Shown here one piece after another: positions 47,549 through 56,347 of a DNA stretch of 64,000 nt. The notes beneath the pieces were generated by a model that saw nothing but the letters and a program-made list of their open reading frames with translations, was not told where the DNA came from and did no database searches. The stretch comes from Streptomyces sp. NBC_00425. GTDB lineage: Bacteria; Actinomycetota; Actinomycetes; Streptomycetales; Streptomycetaceae. Location: assembly GCF_036030735.1 (NCBI RefSeq), contig NZ_CP107928.1:1612001-1676000 (forward strand), in the 5' to 3' direction. The position numbers were made by a program, and so were the translations under genes. Numbering within the stretch: the first letter of the stretch is position 1; every line of letters starts with the position of its first letter.

Positions 47549-48829
47549 TCAGGGCGAGCACACCGCGCTGCCGGCGCAGGGGCCCGCGCCGGTCCGCACC
47601 GCGGGGGGCCGCAGGGGCACGCCGTTGTTCCTCAGCACGTCGCGGACGTGCAGGATCAGCGGGAAGACCTCCTGATTGCGGTCCTCGCCCTGCTCGTCCC
47701 AGGCCCGCTGCTCGGCCTCGACGGCCATCCGGTCCTCGGCGAAGACGCGTTCGGTGAACCTTCTGATGAACGGCCAGGCGGCGTGCAGGGCACCCGGGAT
47801 CGGCGGCTTCGCGATCATGAGCAGTCCGAAGGTGTGGTTGACGCGCTGCTCGGCGTCCTGCGGCACGTAGGCGGCCCACAGGGAGAACGCCGGGAGCTCG
47901 GCCTTCTCCGGGACCGCTTGCAGCGTCTGGTACGGGTACTGGGTGCGGACGGTGATGACGTCGGGCGAGGAACCGCCGCCCAGGCCCTCGGCCGACAGCA
48001 GCGCCGCGCCCCGGTCCTTCCTCCCGCCCGCGGGGACGAACAGGTACCGCGCCTCCACGAAGTCCGGACCGGTGTCGAAGCCCAGCAGTTCGGGCCGGAT
48101 CCTGCCGAGGACGCCCCGGTGCAGGAACTGGTGGTTCATGTCGAGCAGGTTCTCGTGCATGAACGAGTAGTGGCACCGCACGGTCCGCGAGAACGTCATG
48201 GTCCGGTGCCGGGCCGAACGGAACTCCGGCAGGTCGGGCAGCGGCGTGGCGGCGGCCTTCCCGGGATCGCCGGGGAAGACGAAGACGAGACCGTAGGCTT
48301 CCCGGACCGGATAGGCGCGCACGCCCCGCGGCGGCCGGCCCACCCCCTTGGGCAGATACGGGATCTGCGAGATGCGGCCGTTCCCACGGTAGGCCCAGGC
48401 GTGGTAGCAGCAGCGCAGCACCTCGCCCTCCACCACCCCCATGCTCAGGGGCACCTGGCGGTGGGCGCACCGGTCCTCCAGAGCGAAGACCGTGCCGTCC
48501 TCGCCGCGGTACAGGGCGATCCGCTCCCCCGCGAACCGGGCGGCGAACGTCTTCTTCCTCGCCACGCTCCGGGACACGGCGACCGGGTACCAGAAGTCCG
48601 GGTCGATCCCGCGCCGCCGGAGGTCGGGGACCGCTCCGTTCCTGTGCTCGAGCGACGGGTACGGACCGCTCGCGGATTCAGTCTCGATCGCCTTGTCCCT
48701 TCCTCGACGGCGCCCGGCCGGCGCCGGTGGGCGGGCCCGTCCACCGGCGCTCAGAGGCCATACGTCCCACTCGGGCGCCAAGGCTTCACGGCCCCCGCAG
48801 GCCACCACCCGGACGGCCGAGCGCGCCAC
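47549..48829 (-). CDS. Rieske 2Fe-2S oxygenase (ring-hydroxylating/demethylase type)
   Basis: Up to 426 aa. Rieske motif CAHRQ-x-CCYHAW (CxH near 118-120 and CxxH near 137-140 of this frame), and mononuclear iron motif NLLDMNHQFLH near 222-232. Terminal oxygenase of the VanA/pheophorbide-like group that uses a separate reductase; no reductase is nearby. The first 70 residues are low in homology-type features, and only GTG starts at 48829, 48808 or 48805 are usable, overlapping the secDF end by 20-44 bp. Substrate unknown. Confidence 0.82.
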   Translation of the reverse strand: MARSAVRVVACGGREALAPEWDVWPLSAGGRARPPAPAGRRRGRDKAIETESASGPYPSLEHRNGAVPDLRRRGIDPDFWYPVAVSRSVARKKTFAARFAGERIALYRGEDGTVFALEDRCAHRQVPLSMGVVEGEVLRCCYHAWAYRGNGRISQIPYLPKGVGRPPRGVRAYPVREAYGLVFVFPGDPGKAAATPLPDLPEFRSARHRTMTFSRTVRCHYSFMHENLLDMNHQFLHRGVLGRIRPELLGFDTGPDFVEARYLFVPAGGRKDRGAALLSAEGLGGGSSPDVITVRTQYPYQTLQAVPEKAELPAFSLWAAYVPQDAEQRVNHTFGLLMIAKPPIPGALHAAWPFIRRFTERVFAEDRMAVEAEQRAWDEQGEDRNQEVFPLILHVRDVLRNNGVPLRPPAVRTGAGPCAGSAVCSP

Positions 48830-51077
48830 GCCCCCGCGAGGAGCCCGCCCGGGTGCGCCGGTGCAGTTCGACGGCCAGCGGCGTGGCGGTGAACATCGAC
48901 GACCAGGTGCCCACCACGAGGCCGATGAGCAGCGCGAGGGCGAAGTCGGTCAGGGTGTCGCCGCCGAGGACGGCGAGTGCGGTGAGGATGAACACGGCGC
49001 CCATGCCGGTGCTGACGGTCCGCGGCAGGGTCTGCAGCAGCGCCTGGTCGGCGATGCGGGCGAAGGGTTCCCCGCGGTCGCGGCGGCCGAGTTCCCTGAT
49101 CCGGTCGAGGACCACGACGGAGTCGTTGACCGAGTAGCCGATGACGGTCAGCAGCGCCGCCAGGAAGACACCGTCGACGGGCTTGCCGAGCCAGGCGAAG
49201 ACGCCGACGAGGATCACGACGTCATGGACGAGCGCGGCGACCGCGGAGCTTCCCAGCAGCCAGCGGAAACGTGCCGCCAGGTACAGCAGTTGTGCGCCGA
49301 GGGCGACGACGAGGGCGACGAGTGCGCCCCGGCGGAGCTCCTCGCCGAGGCTGGGCCCGATGGTCTCGTCACGGATCTTGTCGGCATCGCGTGCCAGGTC
49401 GGTGACGGTGTCGGTGAGCGTCGCCGCCTGGGCTTCGTCGAGGTGGTGGGTGCGGACGGTGAACCGGTTCTCGCCGGAGGTCTGGACGACGGCGCGGGGG
49501 AACCCGGCGTCGGCGAGCGCGGAGCGGGCCCGGTCGGCGTCCACGGGCGTTGCCGTGGTGTATTCGACGAGGCGACCGCCGGTGAACTCGACGCCGAGGT
49601 CGAGGCCGCGCACAGCGATCCCGGAGGCCGCCAGGACGAGGGCCGCGGCCGAGACGGCCAGCCATCGGCGGGGGTGGCGCAGCAGGCTCGGGTTCGTGCG
49701 GGCGAGCCGGGCGCGGACGACGCCGGTGTGGGCGATGCCGGTCAGGTGGGGGCGGCGACGCAGGCGGGGCCGGCCGATCGCGAGGTCGGCGAGGGCGCGG
49801 GTGACGACGAGGGCGCTGACCATGGAGGCCAGGACGCCGATGCCCAGCGTCACCCCGAAGCCGCGCACGGGTCCGGAGGCGAAGAAGAACAGCAGGCCGG
49901 CGGCGATGAGGGTGGTGATGTTGGAGTCGGCGATCGCGCTGAAGGCCTTGCGGAACCCGACGGTCAGCGACGACCTCGGGGTGGTCCGGCGGCGGGCGGC
50001 GTACTCCTCGCGGGCGCGTTCGAAGACGAGGACGTTGGCGTCCACCGCCATGCCGACGGCCAGGACGAATCCGGCGAGGCCGGGCAGGGTGAGGGTGGCT
50101 CCGAGCGCGGCGAGGGCCGCGTAGGACATGAGGCCGTAGCAGGCGAGGGCCACCGTGGCGAGGACGCCCATGATCCGGTACACGGCGATGATGAACAGCG
50201 AGGTCGCGGCGGTGCCGACGACGGCCGCCCAGGCGCTCGCCTCGATGGCCCGCGCGCCGAGGGTGGGGCCGACGGTGCGCTGCTCGACGGTCTCGACCGG
50301 CACCGGCAGCGCGCCGCCGTTGATGAGCAGGGCCAGCTCCTTGGCCTCGGCGTCGTCGAAGGATCCGGTGATCTGGGTGGAGCCGCCGCTGATGCCGGAC
50401 CGGCACGCCACCGAGGGGTCGACCTGTGGCGAGGAGACGATCCTGTCGTCCAGGACGATGGCGACGCGGCGACCCGGATCCCCGGGCGGACGACAGGCGG
50501 CCTCGCCGGTCAGCCGGGCCCAGCCCGCTCCGCCCGACCCCTTGAAGTCCACCGTGACATGCCATCCGGCGCCGGTCTGCTGGTCGAAGCGGGCGGCTGC
50601 CTTCTCGACGTCCTTGCCGGTGAGTGCGGCGGCCCGCAGCCGCAGCGGACTGCCGGACTCGTCGGCCGTCACCTGCTCGTGGGGCCGCTTCGGCAGTGGG
50701 TCCGACGTGCCGTCGGCGTCCGCCGCCGCGCCGAGCACCTGGTGGAAGGTGAGCTGTGCGGTCCGGCCGAGCACGTCGGCCGCCTTGCGGGGATCCTGCA
50801 CGCCGGGCAGTTCGACGATGATCCGGTCGCCGCCGGAGCGGGCGATGGTGGGCTCGGCGACGCCGAGCGCGTCGATCCGGCCGCGCAGCACCTCCACGGT
50901 GCGGTCCGTGACCTCGTCGCCGGCGTCGGCCGGGTCGACGGGGCGGGTCTCGAGCACGATCTGGGTGCCGCCCCGCAGATCGAGTCCGAGGTGGACGGGC
51001 ACGGTGAGCGCGACGTACAGGGACAGGGCGACGGCGGAGAGGGCGAGCAGCCCTCTGACGAGCGGGGAGCGTTGCAC
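48786..51077 (-). CDS. secDF: Fused protein translocase subunit SecDF
   Basis: 763 aa from GTG 51077, with GGAGG 6 nt upstream. SecD half: TM1 near 8-24, motif GLDLRGGTQIVLE near 30, P1 head domain, then five TM segments to about 455 (GMAVDANVLVFERAREE). SecF half: GVEFTGGRLVEYTT near 490, and DSVVVLDRIRELGRRD near 670 in its membrane domain. It uses proton motive force to help Sec export. Streptomyces usually also have separate secD and secF, so this is probably a second system for stress or particular growth phases. Confidence 0.92.
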   Translation of the reverse strand: MQRSPLVRGLLALSAVALSLYVALTVPVHLGLDLRGGTQIVLETRPVDPADAGDEVTDRTVEVLRGRIDALGVAEPTIARSGGDRIIVELPGVQDPRKAADVLGRTAQLTFHQVLGAAADADGTSDPLPKRPHEQVTADESGSPLRLRAAALTGKDVEKAAARFDQQTGAGWHVTVDFKGSGGAGWARLTGEAACRPPGDPGRRVAIVLDDRIVSSPQVDPSVACRSGISGGSTQITGSFDDAEAKELALLINGGALPVPVETVEQRTVGPTLGARAIEASAWAAVVGTAATSLFIIAVYRIMGVLATVALACYGLMSYAALAALGATLTLPGLAGFVLAVGMAVDANVLVFERAREEYAARRRTTPRSSLTVGFRKAFSAIADSNITTLIAAGLLFFFASGPVRGFGVTLGIGVLASMVSALVVTRALADLAIGRPRLRRRPHLTGIAHTGVVRARLARTNPSLLRHPRRWLAVSAAALVLAASGIAVRGLDLGVEFTGGRLVEYTTATPVDADRARSALADAGFPRAVVQTSGENRFTVRTHHLDEAQAATLTDTVTDLARDADKIRDETIGPSLGEELRRGALVALVVALGAQLLYLAARFRWLLGSSAVAALVHDVVILVGVFAWLGKPVDGVFLAALLTVIGYSVNDSVVVLDRIRELGRRDRGEPFARIADQALLQTLPRTVSTGMGAVFILTALAVLGGDTLTDFALALLIGLVVGTWSSMFTATPLAVELHRRTRAGSSRGRGALGRPGGGLRGP

Positions 51078-51157
51078 AGCGGGCCTCCGGCAGGCACACC
51101 GCGGCCACGACGGTGGCCGCAGCCCGGGAAAGGAAGGGAAGGGGGAGGGGGAGAGGG

Positions 51158-51619
51158 TCAGGTGCCGGAGAGGGCAGGGGGCGCGCGCACCCCGGGTCGG
51201 TGTGCCGGTCGGTCCGGGGCCGGTGAGTCCACCGGTGGCGCCGGCGTCCGCCCGGGCAGGAGTGGAGCGCCCGCCGCGCCGAGCTGCGGGTGGGCGGCGG
51301 GGGCCGGCGGCGTAGGACGTTCGCCGGCGGCGTCCCTGCCGCTGCGCACGGTGGCGGAGGGGACGGCGGGGTCCGCGTCCTGTGTGCGCGGCGTGTCGTG
51401 CGTCGGTGAGACCCCGGCGGCGTGCGTCACCTCGCGGGGCGCCGGGACCTCGGCGCCGACGAGGGCGGGCGTACCGAGCGGACCGAGCAGGGCGAACAGG
51501 ACGAGCAGCATGATCAGGACGGCGTGCACCTCGGCGGGCACGGCTGCCGGGTCCCGGCCCCGGACCAGGCCTCGCCCCCGGCCCCCCGAAAGCGGGACGG
51601 TGTGCGTGCGGCGTGCCAT
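51158..51619 (-). CDS. Small Pro/Ala-rich single-pass membrane protein
   Basis: 153 aa. Basic start (1-27), one hydrophobic segment (about 34-58, LIMLLVLFALLGPLGTPALV), then a Pro-rich disordered tail with no fold signature. A purine-rich site (GGGACGGAG) precedes the ATG at 51619. It lies 80 bp upstream of secDF on the same strand and might be exported or might help anchor the Sec machinery, but nothing shows this directly. Could be spurious. Confidence 0.5.
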   Translation of the reverse strand: MARRTHTVPLSGGRGRGLVRGRDPAAVPAEVHAVLIMLLVLFALLGPLGTPALVGAEVPAPREVTHAAGVSPTHDTPRTQDADPAVPSATVRSGRDAAGERPTPPAPAAHPQLGAAGAPLLPGRTPAPPVDSPAPDRPAHRPGVRAPPALSGT

Positions 51620-51750
51620 GCTCCGTCCCTTTCCGTGCGATGTCGGTGTGCACGCGGCCGGTGTCGATGTCGGTGGGCGCGTGGCCGTGCGGCGTCCGCG
51701 GGGCCGCGGCGGGAGAGCGCCGACCGGGGCCTCGTCGGTGAGCGACGTGT

Positions 51751-52416
51751 TCAGGCCTCGATGAGGCCCGCGCGGATCGCGTAACGGGTGAGTTCCAGCC
51801 GGTCGCGCAGCCCGAGCTTGTGCAGCAGGTTCGCCCGGTGCCGGTGGACGGTCTTGATGCTGATGAAGAGCATCTCGGCGATCTCCTTGGAGGAGTGGCC
51901 CTCGGCGACGAGCTTGAGGACCTCCTCCTCGCGGGCGGTCAGCACCTGGTCGGGCGGCTCCTCACCGCCTCGGACCCGGTCGAGGTAGTTGCGGATGAGC
52001 GCGGTGACCGCCCCCGGGTACAGGAAGGGCTCGTCGCGCATGGCGGCCCTGCATGCCGCCACCAGGTCGCGGTCGGCCACCGACTTCAGCACGTATCCGC
52101 TGGCGCCCGCCTTCAGCGCCTGGAAGAAGTACTGCTCGTTGTCGTGCATCGTCAGCATCAGCACCCGCACCTCCGGCTTCAGCGCGACGAGCTCCCGGGT
52201 GGCCTGCAGGCCGGTCATCCGCGGCATGGCGATGTCCAGGACCGCGAGGTCGACCTGACGGGTGCGGGCCAGTTCGACGGCCTCCGCGCCGTCGCCGGCC
52301 TCGGCGACGACCTCGAGGTCCGGCTCACGGTCGAGGATGAGTCGCACGCCGCGACGGACCAGGGCGTGGTCGTCGGCGAGGAGGATGCGGATCACGGAGG
52401 TGTCGGGCGCGCTCAT
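51751..52416 (-). CDS. NarL-type response regulator
   Basis: 221 aa. Receiver domain (about 8-125: LLADDHALVRRGV, phospho-acceptor in LAVLDIAMPRM, Lys in GYVLKSVAD) and LuxR helix-turn-helix (about 155-218: LTAREEEVLKLVAEG, ISIKTVHRHRANLLHKL). ATG 52416 overlaps the kinase stop by 4 nt. The sequence has the look of the DevR/LiaR-like group. The divergent dksA-type operon at 53647 is the nearest likely target. Confidence 0.93.
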   Translation of the reverse strand: MSAPDTSVIRILLADDHALVRRGVRLILDREPDLEVVAEAGDGAEAVELARTRQVDLAVLDIAMPRMTGLQATRELVALKPEVRVLMLTMHDNEQYFFQALKAGASGYVLKSVADRDLVAACRAAMRDEPFLYPGAVTALIRNYLDRVRGGEEPPDQVLTAREEEVLKLVAEGHSSKEIAEMLFISIKTVHRHRANLLHKLGLRDRLELTRYAIRAGLIEA

Positions 52417-53417
52417 GGCTGCTTCCTGAGGAGGGGCACGGTCAGTCGGACCTGGGTGCCGGCCCGCGGCCGGGAGGTGATGTCCAGCGTGGCCCCGATC
52501 AGCAGGGCCCGCTCGCGCATTCCGCGCATTCCCGCGCCTTCGGGGGCGGCCCCGGTTCCCCGGCCGTCGTCGGCGACGGCCAGCACCACCGCCTCCCCCG
52601 TGTGGTGCAGGCCGACCTCGACCCGTCCGGCCTCGGCGTGGCGGGCCGCGTTGGTCAGGGCCTCCTGGGCGACGCGGTACAGCACCAGTTCCGTCTGGTG
52701 GTCCAGCACCGGCAGGCCGGTGTCGAAACGGCGCACGACGCGCAGTCCCACATGGGTGGCGAACTCGGTGGTGAGCGAGGTCAGCGCGCTGACCAGGCCG
52801 AGGTCCTCGAGGACGCCCGGCCGCAGCCGACGCACGAGACGCCGCACCTCGTCCAGGCTTCCCCGGGTGATCTCCTGCATCTGCCGCAGCTCACCGCGCA
52901 GGGGCTCGTCCGCCTCGTCGGCGGTCCGCTCCAGCGCCAGCAGGATCGCGGTCATGCTCTGTCCCACCTCGTCGTGCAGTTCCTGGGCGATGCGGCGTCG
53001 CTCCGCCTCCTGCGCGAGCAGGACGCGGGCGCTGCTGGACGCCCTTTCGTGCTCGAGTCGCTCGAGCATGGCGTTGAACGTGCGGATCAGCTCGGCGGTC
53101 TCGACGCGGCCGCGTTCGGGCAGCCGCTGCCCGGGGCGCAGCAGGTCGACGGTGGCCATCAGCCGGGTGAGCCGGTCGAGCGGGGCCAGGCCGATCCGCA
53201 GCAGGGCGGCGTTGGCGACCAGCATGACGACCAGGCCGGCCACGAGGATGACCGCCTCGGTCAGCACCACCGGCACGGAGACCGTCACCGGAGCCCACAG
53301 CAGCAGCGCGGTGGCGCTGCCCAGCACCACCGCGTTGAGCGCGAAGATCCGCCAGAACAGGGACACGGGGACGACGCCTTCCTCTGCTGTGTCTGTGGGA
53401 GACCGTTGTGTCTCCAC
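52413..53417 (-). CDS. NarL-type sensor histidine kinase with HAMP domain
   Basis: 334 aa from GTG 53417 (GTG 53366, giving VSLFWRIF, has a better ribosome site and would remove 17 residues). Two membrane segments (about 22-42 and 48-70) with almost no outside loop, a HAMP domain (about 70-125), HisKA_3 with RRIAQELHDEVGQSMTAIL near 145, and HATPase_c (AQEALTNAARHAE near 245; GAGMRGMRERALLIGA near 295). It has no sensing domain outside the membrane, so the signal may be membrane state, or another protein. Confidence 0.92.
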   Translation of the reverse strand: METQRSPTDTAEEGVVPVSLFWRIFALNAVVLGSATALLLWAPVTVSVPVVLTEAVILVAGLVVMLVANAALLRIGLAPLDRLTRLMATVDLLRPGQRLPERGRVETAELIRTFNAMLERLEHERASSSARVLLAQEAERRRIAQELHDEVGQSMTAILLALERTADEADEPLRGELRQMQEITRGSLDEVRRLVRRLRPGVLEDLGLVSALTSLTTEFATHVGLRVVRRFDTGLPVLDHQTELVLYRVAQEALTNAARHAEAGRVEVGLHHTGEAVVLAVADDGRGTGAAPEGAGMRGMRERALLIGATLDITSRPRAGTQVRLTVPLLRKQP

Positions 53418-53459
53418 CGCCGGTCCTGCCCAGCTTCCCCCGCGCCCGCTCCCCTCGTC

Positions 53460-53550
53460 GATGGGCTCCGATGCCCATTTCCCTCACCTGGGCCACCCAC
53501 CGTGATGGGTCGCCGGACGGCCCGGAGATGGGTATTGCGCCCGATGGGAT
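53460..53550. promoter_or_regulatory. Cluster of ATGGG motifs between the two-component system and the dksA operon
   Basis: Within 90 bp there is an inverted repeat ATGGGC-N6-GCCCAT (53461-53478), a second ACCCA-N6-TGGGT (53495-53510), and further GATGGG(T/A) copies near 53526 and 53543. Repeated short inverted motifs are typical of NarL-family binding; they suggest the regulator at 51751 controls itself and the divergent operon. Confidence 0.45.
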
Positions 53551-53646
53551 TCCGGCGGCGGTGCGGCCACGGTGGAGGCAGGAACCGCGATCCGCGCCTC
53601 GCCCCTCACCGAGCCTCGCCGCGCCTCACCGAAAGAAGGAACCGTC

Positions 53647-53973
53647 ATGTCGCTCGACTCGCCCCGGACCGACGCCCGCCCCGAACGGCTGACGGCGCAC
53701 GAGGCCCGCCAGCGTCTCGAACACGAACGCGCATCCCGCCTCACCCAGCTGAAGGCCATCGACGAGGCCGGACCCGACCCGGCGGAACAGGCGATGTCCG
53801 CGCAGAAAGACACCGTCCGGCATGTCCTCGCCGAGGTCGAGGCCGCGTTCGTCCGCGTCCGGGACGGCAGCTACGGCGTCTGCCGGGGCTGCTCCGGGGC
53901 CATCCCCGTCGAGCGCCTCGAGATCCTGCCGTACACCCGCTTCTGCGTTCCCTGCCAGCGCGACGCCGTCTGA
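53647..53973 (+). CDS. DksA/TraR-type C4 zinc-finger protein (first of two)
   Basis: 108 aa from ATG 53647 (AAGGA upstream). Long helical part (about 15-75) followed by zinc finger cysteines Cys79, Cys82, Cys100 and Cys103 (CRGCSGAIPVERLEILPY core). Relatives bind RNA polymerase through its secondary channel. The coiled coil is short and the tip lacks an obvious DksA-like acidic pair, so activity on transcription is uncertain. Followed 55 bp later by a second copy, then an MreB-like gene. Confidence 0.88.
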   Translation: MSLDSPRTDARPERLTAHEARQRLEHERASRLTQLKAIDEAGPDPAEQAMSAQKDTVRHVLAEVEAAFVRVRDGSYGVCRGCSGAIPVERLEILPYTRFCVPCQRDAV

Positions 53974-54027
53974 CGAGCACCCGTCCGCCAGGCCTCTCCC
54001 GCCCTGCCCTGCCCAAGGGGTGATTCG

Positions 54028-54417
54028 GTGAACCACCAGATCATCGACGACCAGATCATCGACGACCGCGACCCGACGACCCTGTCCGTCGAGGACCTCG
54101 CCGCGCTGCGCGAGAACCTGCACGAGCAGCGCCTGTTCCGCCGGGAGCAGCTGCAACAGCTCTCCTCCCCCGCTTCGACCCGCACGGACGCGGCCCTCGA
54201 CCGGCGGGCCGTCTCCCAGATCGAGGTCCGCGTGAAACTCGCCGCGTCCGCCCGCATGGTCCTCACCGACGTGGAAGCCGCCCTCGCACGGATGGACCAG
54301 GGCCGCTACGGCTCCTGCCACCGGTGCCTGGAGCCGATCGCCCGGGAGCACTTGATGATCGTGCCGCAGGCCCGCTGCTGCACCCGCTGCCGGCGCGTCG
54401 CGGAGGCAGGACGATGA
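54028..54417 (+). CDS. DksA/TraR-type C4 zinc-finger protein (second of two)
   Basis: 129 aa from GTG 54028 (AAGGGG upstream). Starts with a direct repeat IIDDQ-IIDDR, then a helical region (about 20-92) and zinc cysteines Cys97, Cys100, Cys118 and Cys121 (CHRCLEPIAREHLMIVPQ core). About 30% like the first copy by eye in the finger; probably an old duplication. The stop overlaps the MreB-like start by 4 nt (ATGA), tying it to the third gene. Confidence 0.88.
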   Translation: MNHQIIDDQIIDDRDPTTLSVEDLAALRENLHEQRLFRREQLQQLSSPASTRTDAALDRRAVSQIEVRVKLAASARMVLTDVEAALARMDQGRYGSCHRCLEPIAREHLMIVPQARCCTRCRRVAEAGR

Positions 54418-55208
54418 ACGCCGTGCCGGTTCCCGGCCCCATGACCGCCCGGCACCGCTCGTGGCCCCGGTGCAGCCGGTGCTGGGGCGTCGCCCTCGAC
54501 CTGGGCAGCGCCCGCACGCGTGCCTGGACCTCCGGCGAAAAAGTGATCATCGACGTGCCGACGGTCGCCTTCCCCGCCGCGGGCGTCACGTACCCCGTCC
54601 GGCGCGGCGCCATCGTCGACACCCCCGGAACCGCCCGGATGCTCGACCGGCTGCTCGGTCACCGCCTGCCCCGCTTCGGCCGCCCCCTGGTCATCGTGGC
54701 CACGCCCGTACTGGGCGGCATGGCCTACCGGACCGAGGCCCGCGCCGCGGTCGAGGTCCTGCGGCCCCGCGGGTTCCTGACCGTCCCGACCGCGCGCGCC
54801 GTGGCCGTGGCCGCGGACGCCGACCTGAGCCGTCCGTTGCTCGTCGTGGACATCGGCGCCCACCTGACCGAGGTCACGCTCCTCACCGACGGCGCGGTGA
54901 CCGACGCCCGCCACACCGCGCTGGGCACCAGCGACCTGGACCGGCTCACCCCGCCCGCGCGGATCACCGAGGCGGTCGCGGCCATGGTGACGGCGATGCT
55001 GGAACAGGACCGCACCTCCCAGACACGCGACGCCCTCCGGCGGGGCGTGCTCCTCGCCGGCGGGGGCGCCCTGCGCCCCGACCTCACCTACCGCCTCACC
55101 GACCGGCTGCACGCGCCCGTCCTGCCCGTCCCCGCGCCCCATACGGCCGCGGTGCGAGGCGCCGCGACGCTGCTGCGGGCCGCCCACGCCCACCCGTCCA
55201 GCCCCTGA
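54414..55208 (+). CDS. Short MreB/actin-like ATPase homologue
   Basis: 264 aa, versus about 345 for MreB. Keeps phosphate-1 GVALDLGSARTRAW near 25-38, phosphate-2 LVVDIGAHLTEV near 133, and an adenosine motif LLAGGGALRPDL near 209-221; subdomain IB and part of IIB seem reduced. No membrane-binding N-terminal helix is visible, since the start is CxxC-like (CSRCW) and Arg-rich. It may be an ATPase regulator rather than a polymer. Co-transcription with two DksA-type genes is unusual. Confidence 0.83.
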   Translation: MNAVPVPGPMTARHRSWPRCSRCWGVALDLGSARTRAWTSGEKVIIDVPTVAFPAAGVTYPVRRGAIVDTPGTARMLDRLLGHRLPRFGRPLVIVATPVLGGMAYRTEARAAVEVLRPRGFLTVPTARAVAVAADADLSRPLLVVDIGAHLTEVTLLTDGAVTDARHTALGTSDLDRLTPPARITEAVAAMVTAMLEQDRTSQTRDALRRGVLLAGGGALRPDLTYRLTDRLHAPVLPVPAPHTAAVRGAATLLRAAHAHPSSP

Positions 55209-55301
55209 CCGCGGGCCTGCGCGACACCCCGCCGCCGCGGCGAGAAGGGGGAACGAGGGCCGAGAGCAGAGAGCAGAGAACCGCGGGCCACGGGCCACGC
55301 A

Positions 55302-55319
55302 TAGTAGCCATGTAAACTA
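55302..55319. promoter_or_regulatory. MarR-type operator before marR
   Basis: TAGT-N10-ACTA dyad with a central CATG, ending 5 bp before the marR start. It has the same length and outer half-sites as the site before the TPR gene, so it is probably the autoregulatory operator. Confidence 0.5.
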
Positions 55320-55324
55320 ACGGA

Positions 55325-55804
55325 ATGAGCAAGGGTTCCGAAGCGGCCACGCCCGGTTACCTGGTGTGGCGCCTGTCGACGAAGTGGCGCGTGGCGGTCG
55401 ACCGGGCGCTGGCCCCGCTCGAACTCACCCACGCGCAGTACTCGTTGGTCGCGTCGCTGTACGGGATGCAGCGCGACGGCGAGCGCCCCAGCCAGCGCAG
55501 GCTCGCCGACCACACCGGCCTGGAGCCGCTGTACGTCTCCAAGCTCGCCCGCGCCCTGGAGTCAGCCGGCCTGGTCGAACGCGCCCGGGACCCCCGCGAC
55601 CCGCGCGCCGTGCAACTGTCCCTCACCGGACGGGGACGGGACGTCACCCTGCGGGCGATCACGGTCGTCCGAGGGCTGCTGGAGCAACTGCTGGAGCCGC
55701 TCGGCGGCCTGGACGGCGCCCGTACGCGGGCGTTCACCGAAGAGCTGACGACCCTCCTCGACGTCCCGCTCGGGCCCGAGGAGGGTCCGCCGCAGCCGTC
55801 GTGA
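55325..55804 (+). CDS. MarR family transcriptional regulator
   Basis: 159 aa. Winged helix-turn-helix: helices from about 15, recognition segment PSQRRLADHTGLEPLYVSKLARALESAGLVERA near 60-92 (motif shown in part) and wing RDPRDPRAVQLSLTGRG near 94. ATG 55325 follows an 18-bp dyad. The regulator precedes a TPR protein gene that has a matching dyad, so both form a small regulon. The signal it responds to is unknown; no redox cysteine is present. Confidence 0.9.
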   Translation: MSKGSEAATPGYLVWRLSTKWRVAVDRALAPLELTHAQYSLVASLYGMQRDGERPSQRRLADHTGLEPLYVSKLARALESAGLVERARDPRDPRAVQLSLTGRGRDVTLRAITVVRGLLEQLLEPLGGLDGARTRAFTEELTTLLDVPLGPEEGPPQPS

Positions 55805-55837
55805 CGCGGTGCGGGCCCCGGCACCGCCACCGCGCCG

Positions 55838-55859
55838 CATAGTGGAATATTCAACTATG
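55838..55859. promoter_or_regulatory. MarR-type operator before the TPR gene
   Basis: A 22-bp palindrome with one mismatched pair, holding TAGT-N10-ACTA with an AATATT core. It is 34 bp upstream of the TPR gene start and 34 bp after the marR stop. Confidence 0.65.
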
Positions 55860-55892
55860 CGGTCCGGTTGACGGCTCCGAAGGAGGTCAGCA

Positions 55893-56270
55893 GTGGACAT
55901 GAGGTACGAGAGGGCACACGGCGGGACCGAGGAGTACTACTCCCACGGGACGCCGGCCGAACGCTGGGAGCGGGCGCAGCTGTTCTTCGGGGCGCGGGAG
56001 TACACCGCCGCGGCCCGGGTGCTGGCCGGCCTGGTCGAGGAGACGCCGGAGCAGACCGGTCCGCGCCTGCTGCTGGCCCGCGCCTACTACCACTCGGCCC
56101 AACTGCGCCGCGCCGAGACCGAGTTGCGGATCATCGTCGAACGCGACCCGGTCGAGCACTACGCCCGGCTGATGCTGGGCCGCACCCTGGAGCGGCAGGG
56201 CCGGCACACGGATGCCGGACCGCACCTGCGGATCGCGTCTGCTCTGACGGGCGACTTCCCGCAGGACTGA
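55893..56270 (+). CDS. Small tetratricopeptide repeat protein
   Basis: 125 aa from GTG 55893, with a perfect AGGAGG (55881-55886) 6 nt upstream. At least two TPR units: RAQLFFGAREYTAAARVLAGLV (near 26-47) and RLLLARAYYHSAQLRRAETEL (near 57-77), then YARLMLGRTLERQGRHTDA (near 90-108); motifs shortened. Likely a protein-protein interaction adaptor in the cytoplasm. Controlled by MarR through the adjacent dyad and ended by a strong hairpin. Confidence 0.85.
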   Translation: MDMRYERAHGGTEEYYSHGTPAERWERAQLFFGAREYTAAARVLAGLVEETPEQTGPRLLLARAYYHSAQLRRAETELRIIVERDPVEHYARLMLGRTLERQGRHTDAGPHLRIASALTGDFPQD

Positions 56271-56347
56271 CGGCCCGTCCACCCACCGCCCCGGACGGCC
56301 GCCCTGCCGGACGGCGGGCGGCCCCGGGGCGGACAGCCCGGCGGCGT

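Noticed and set aside
49369-51108. 579-aa Arg-rich minus-strand frame overlapping secDF
   Set aside because: A different frame on the same strand as SecDF; only SecDF shows membrane segments and conserved motifs.
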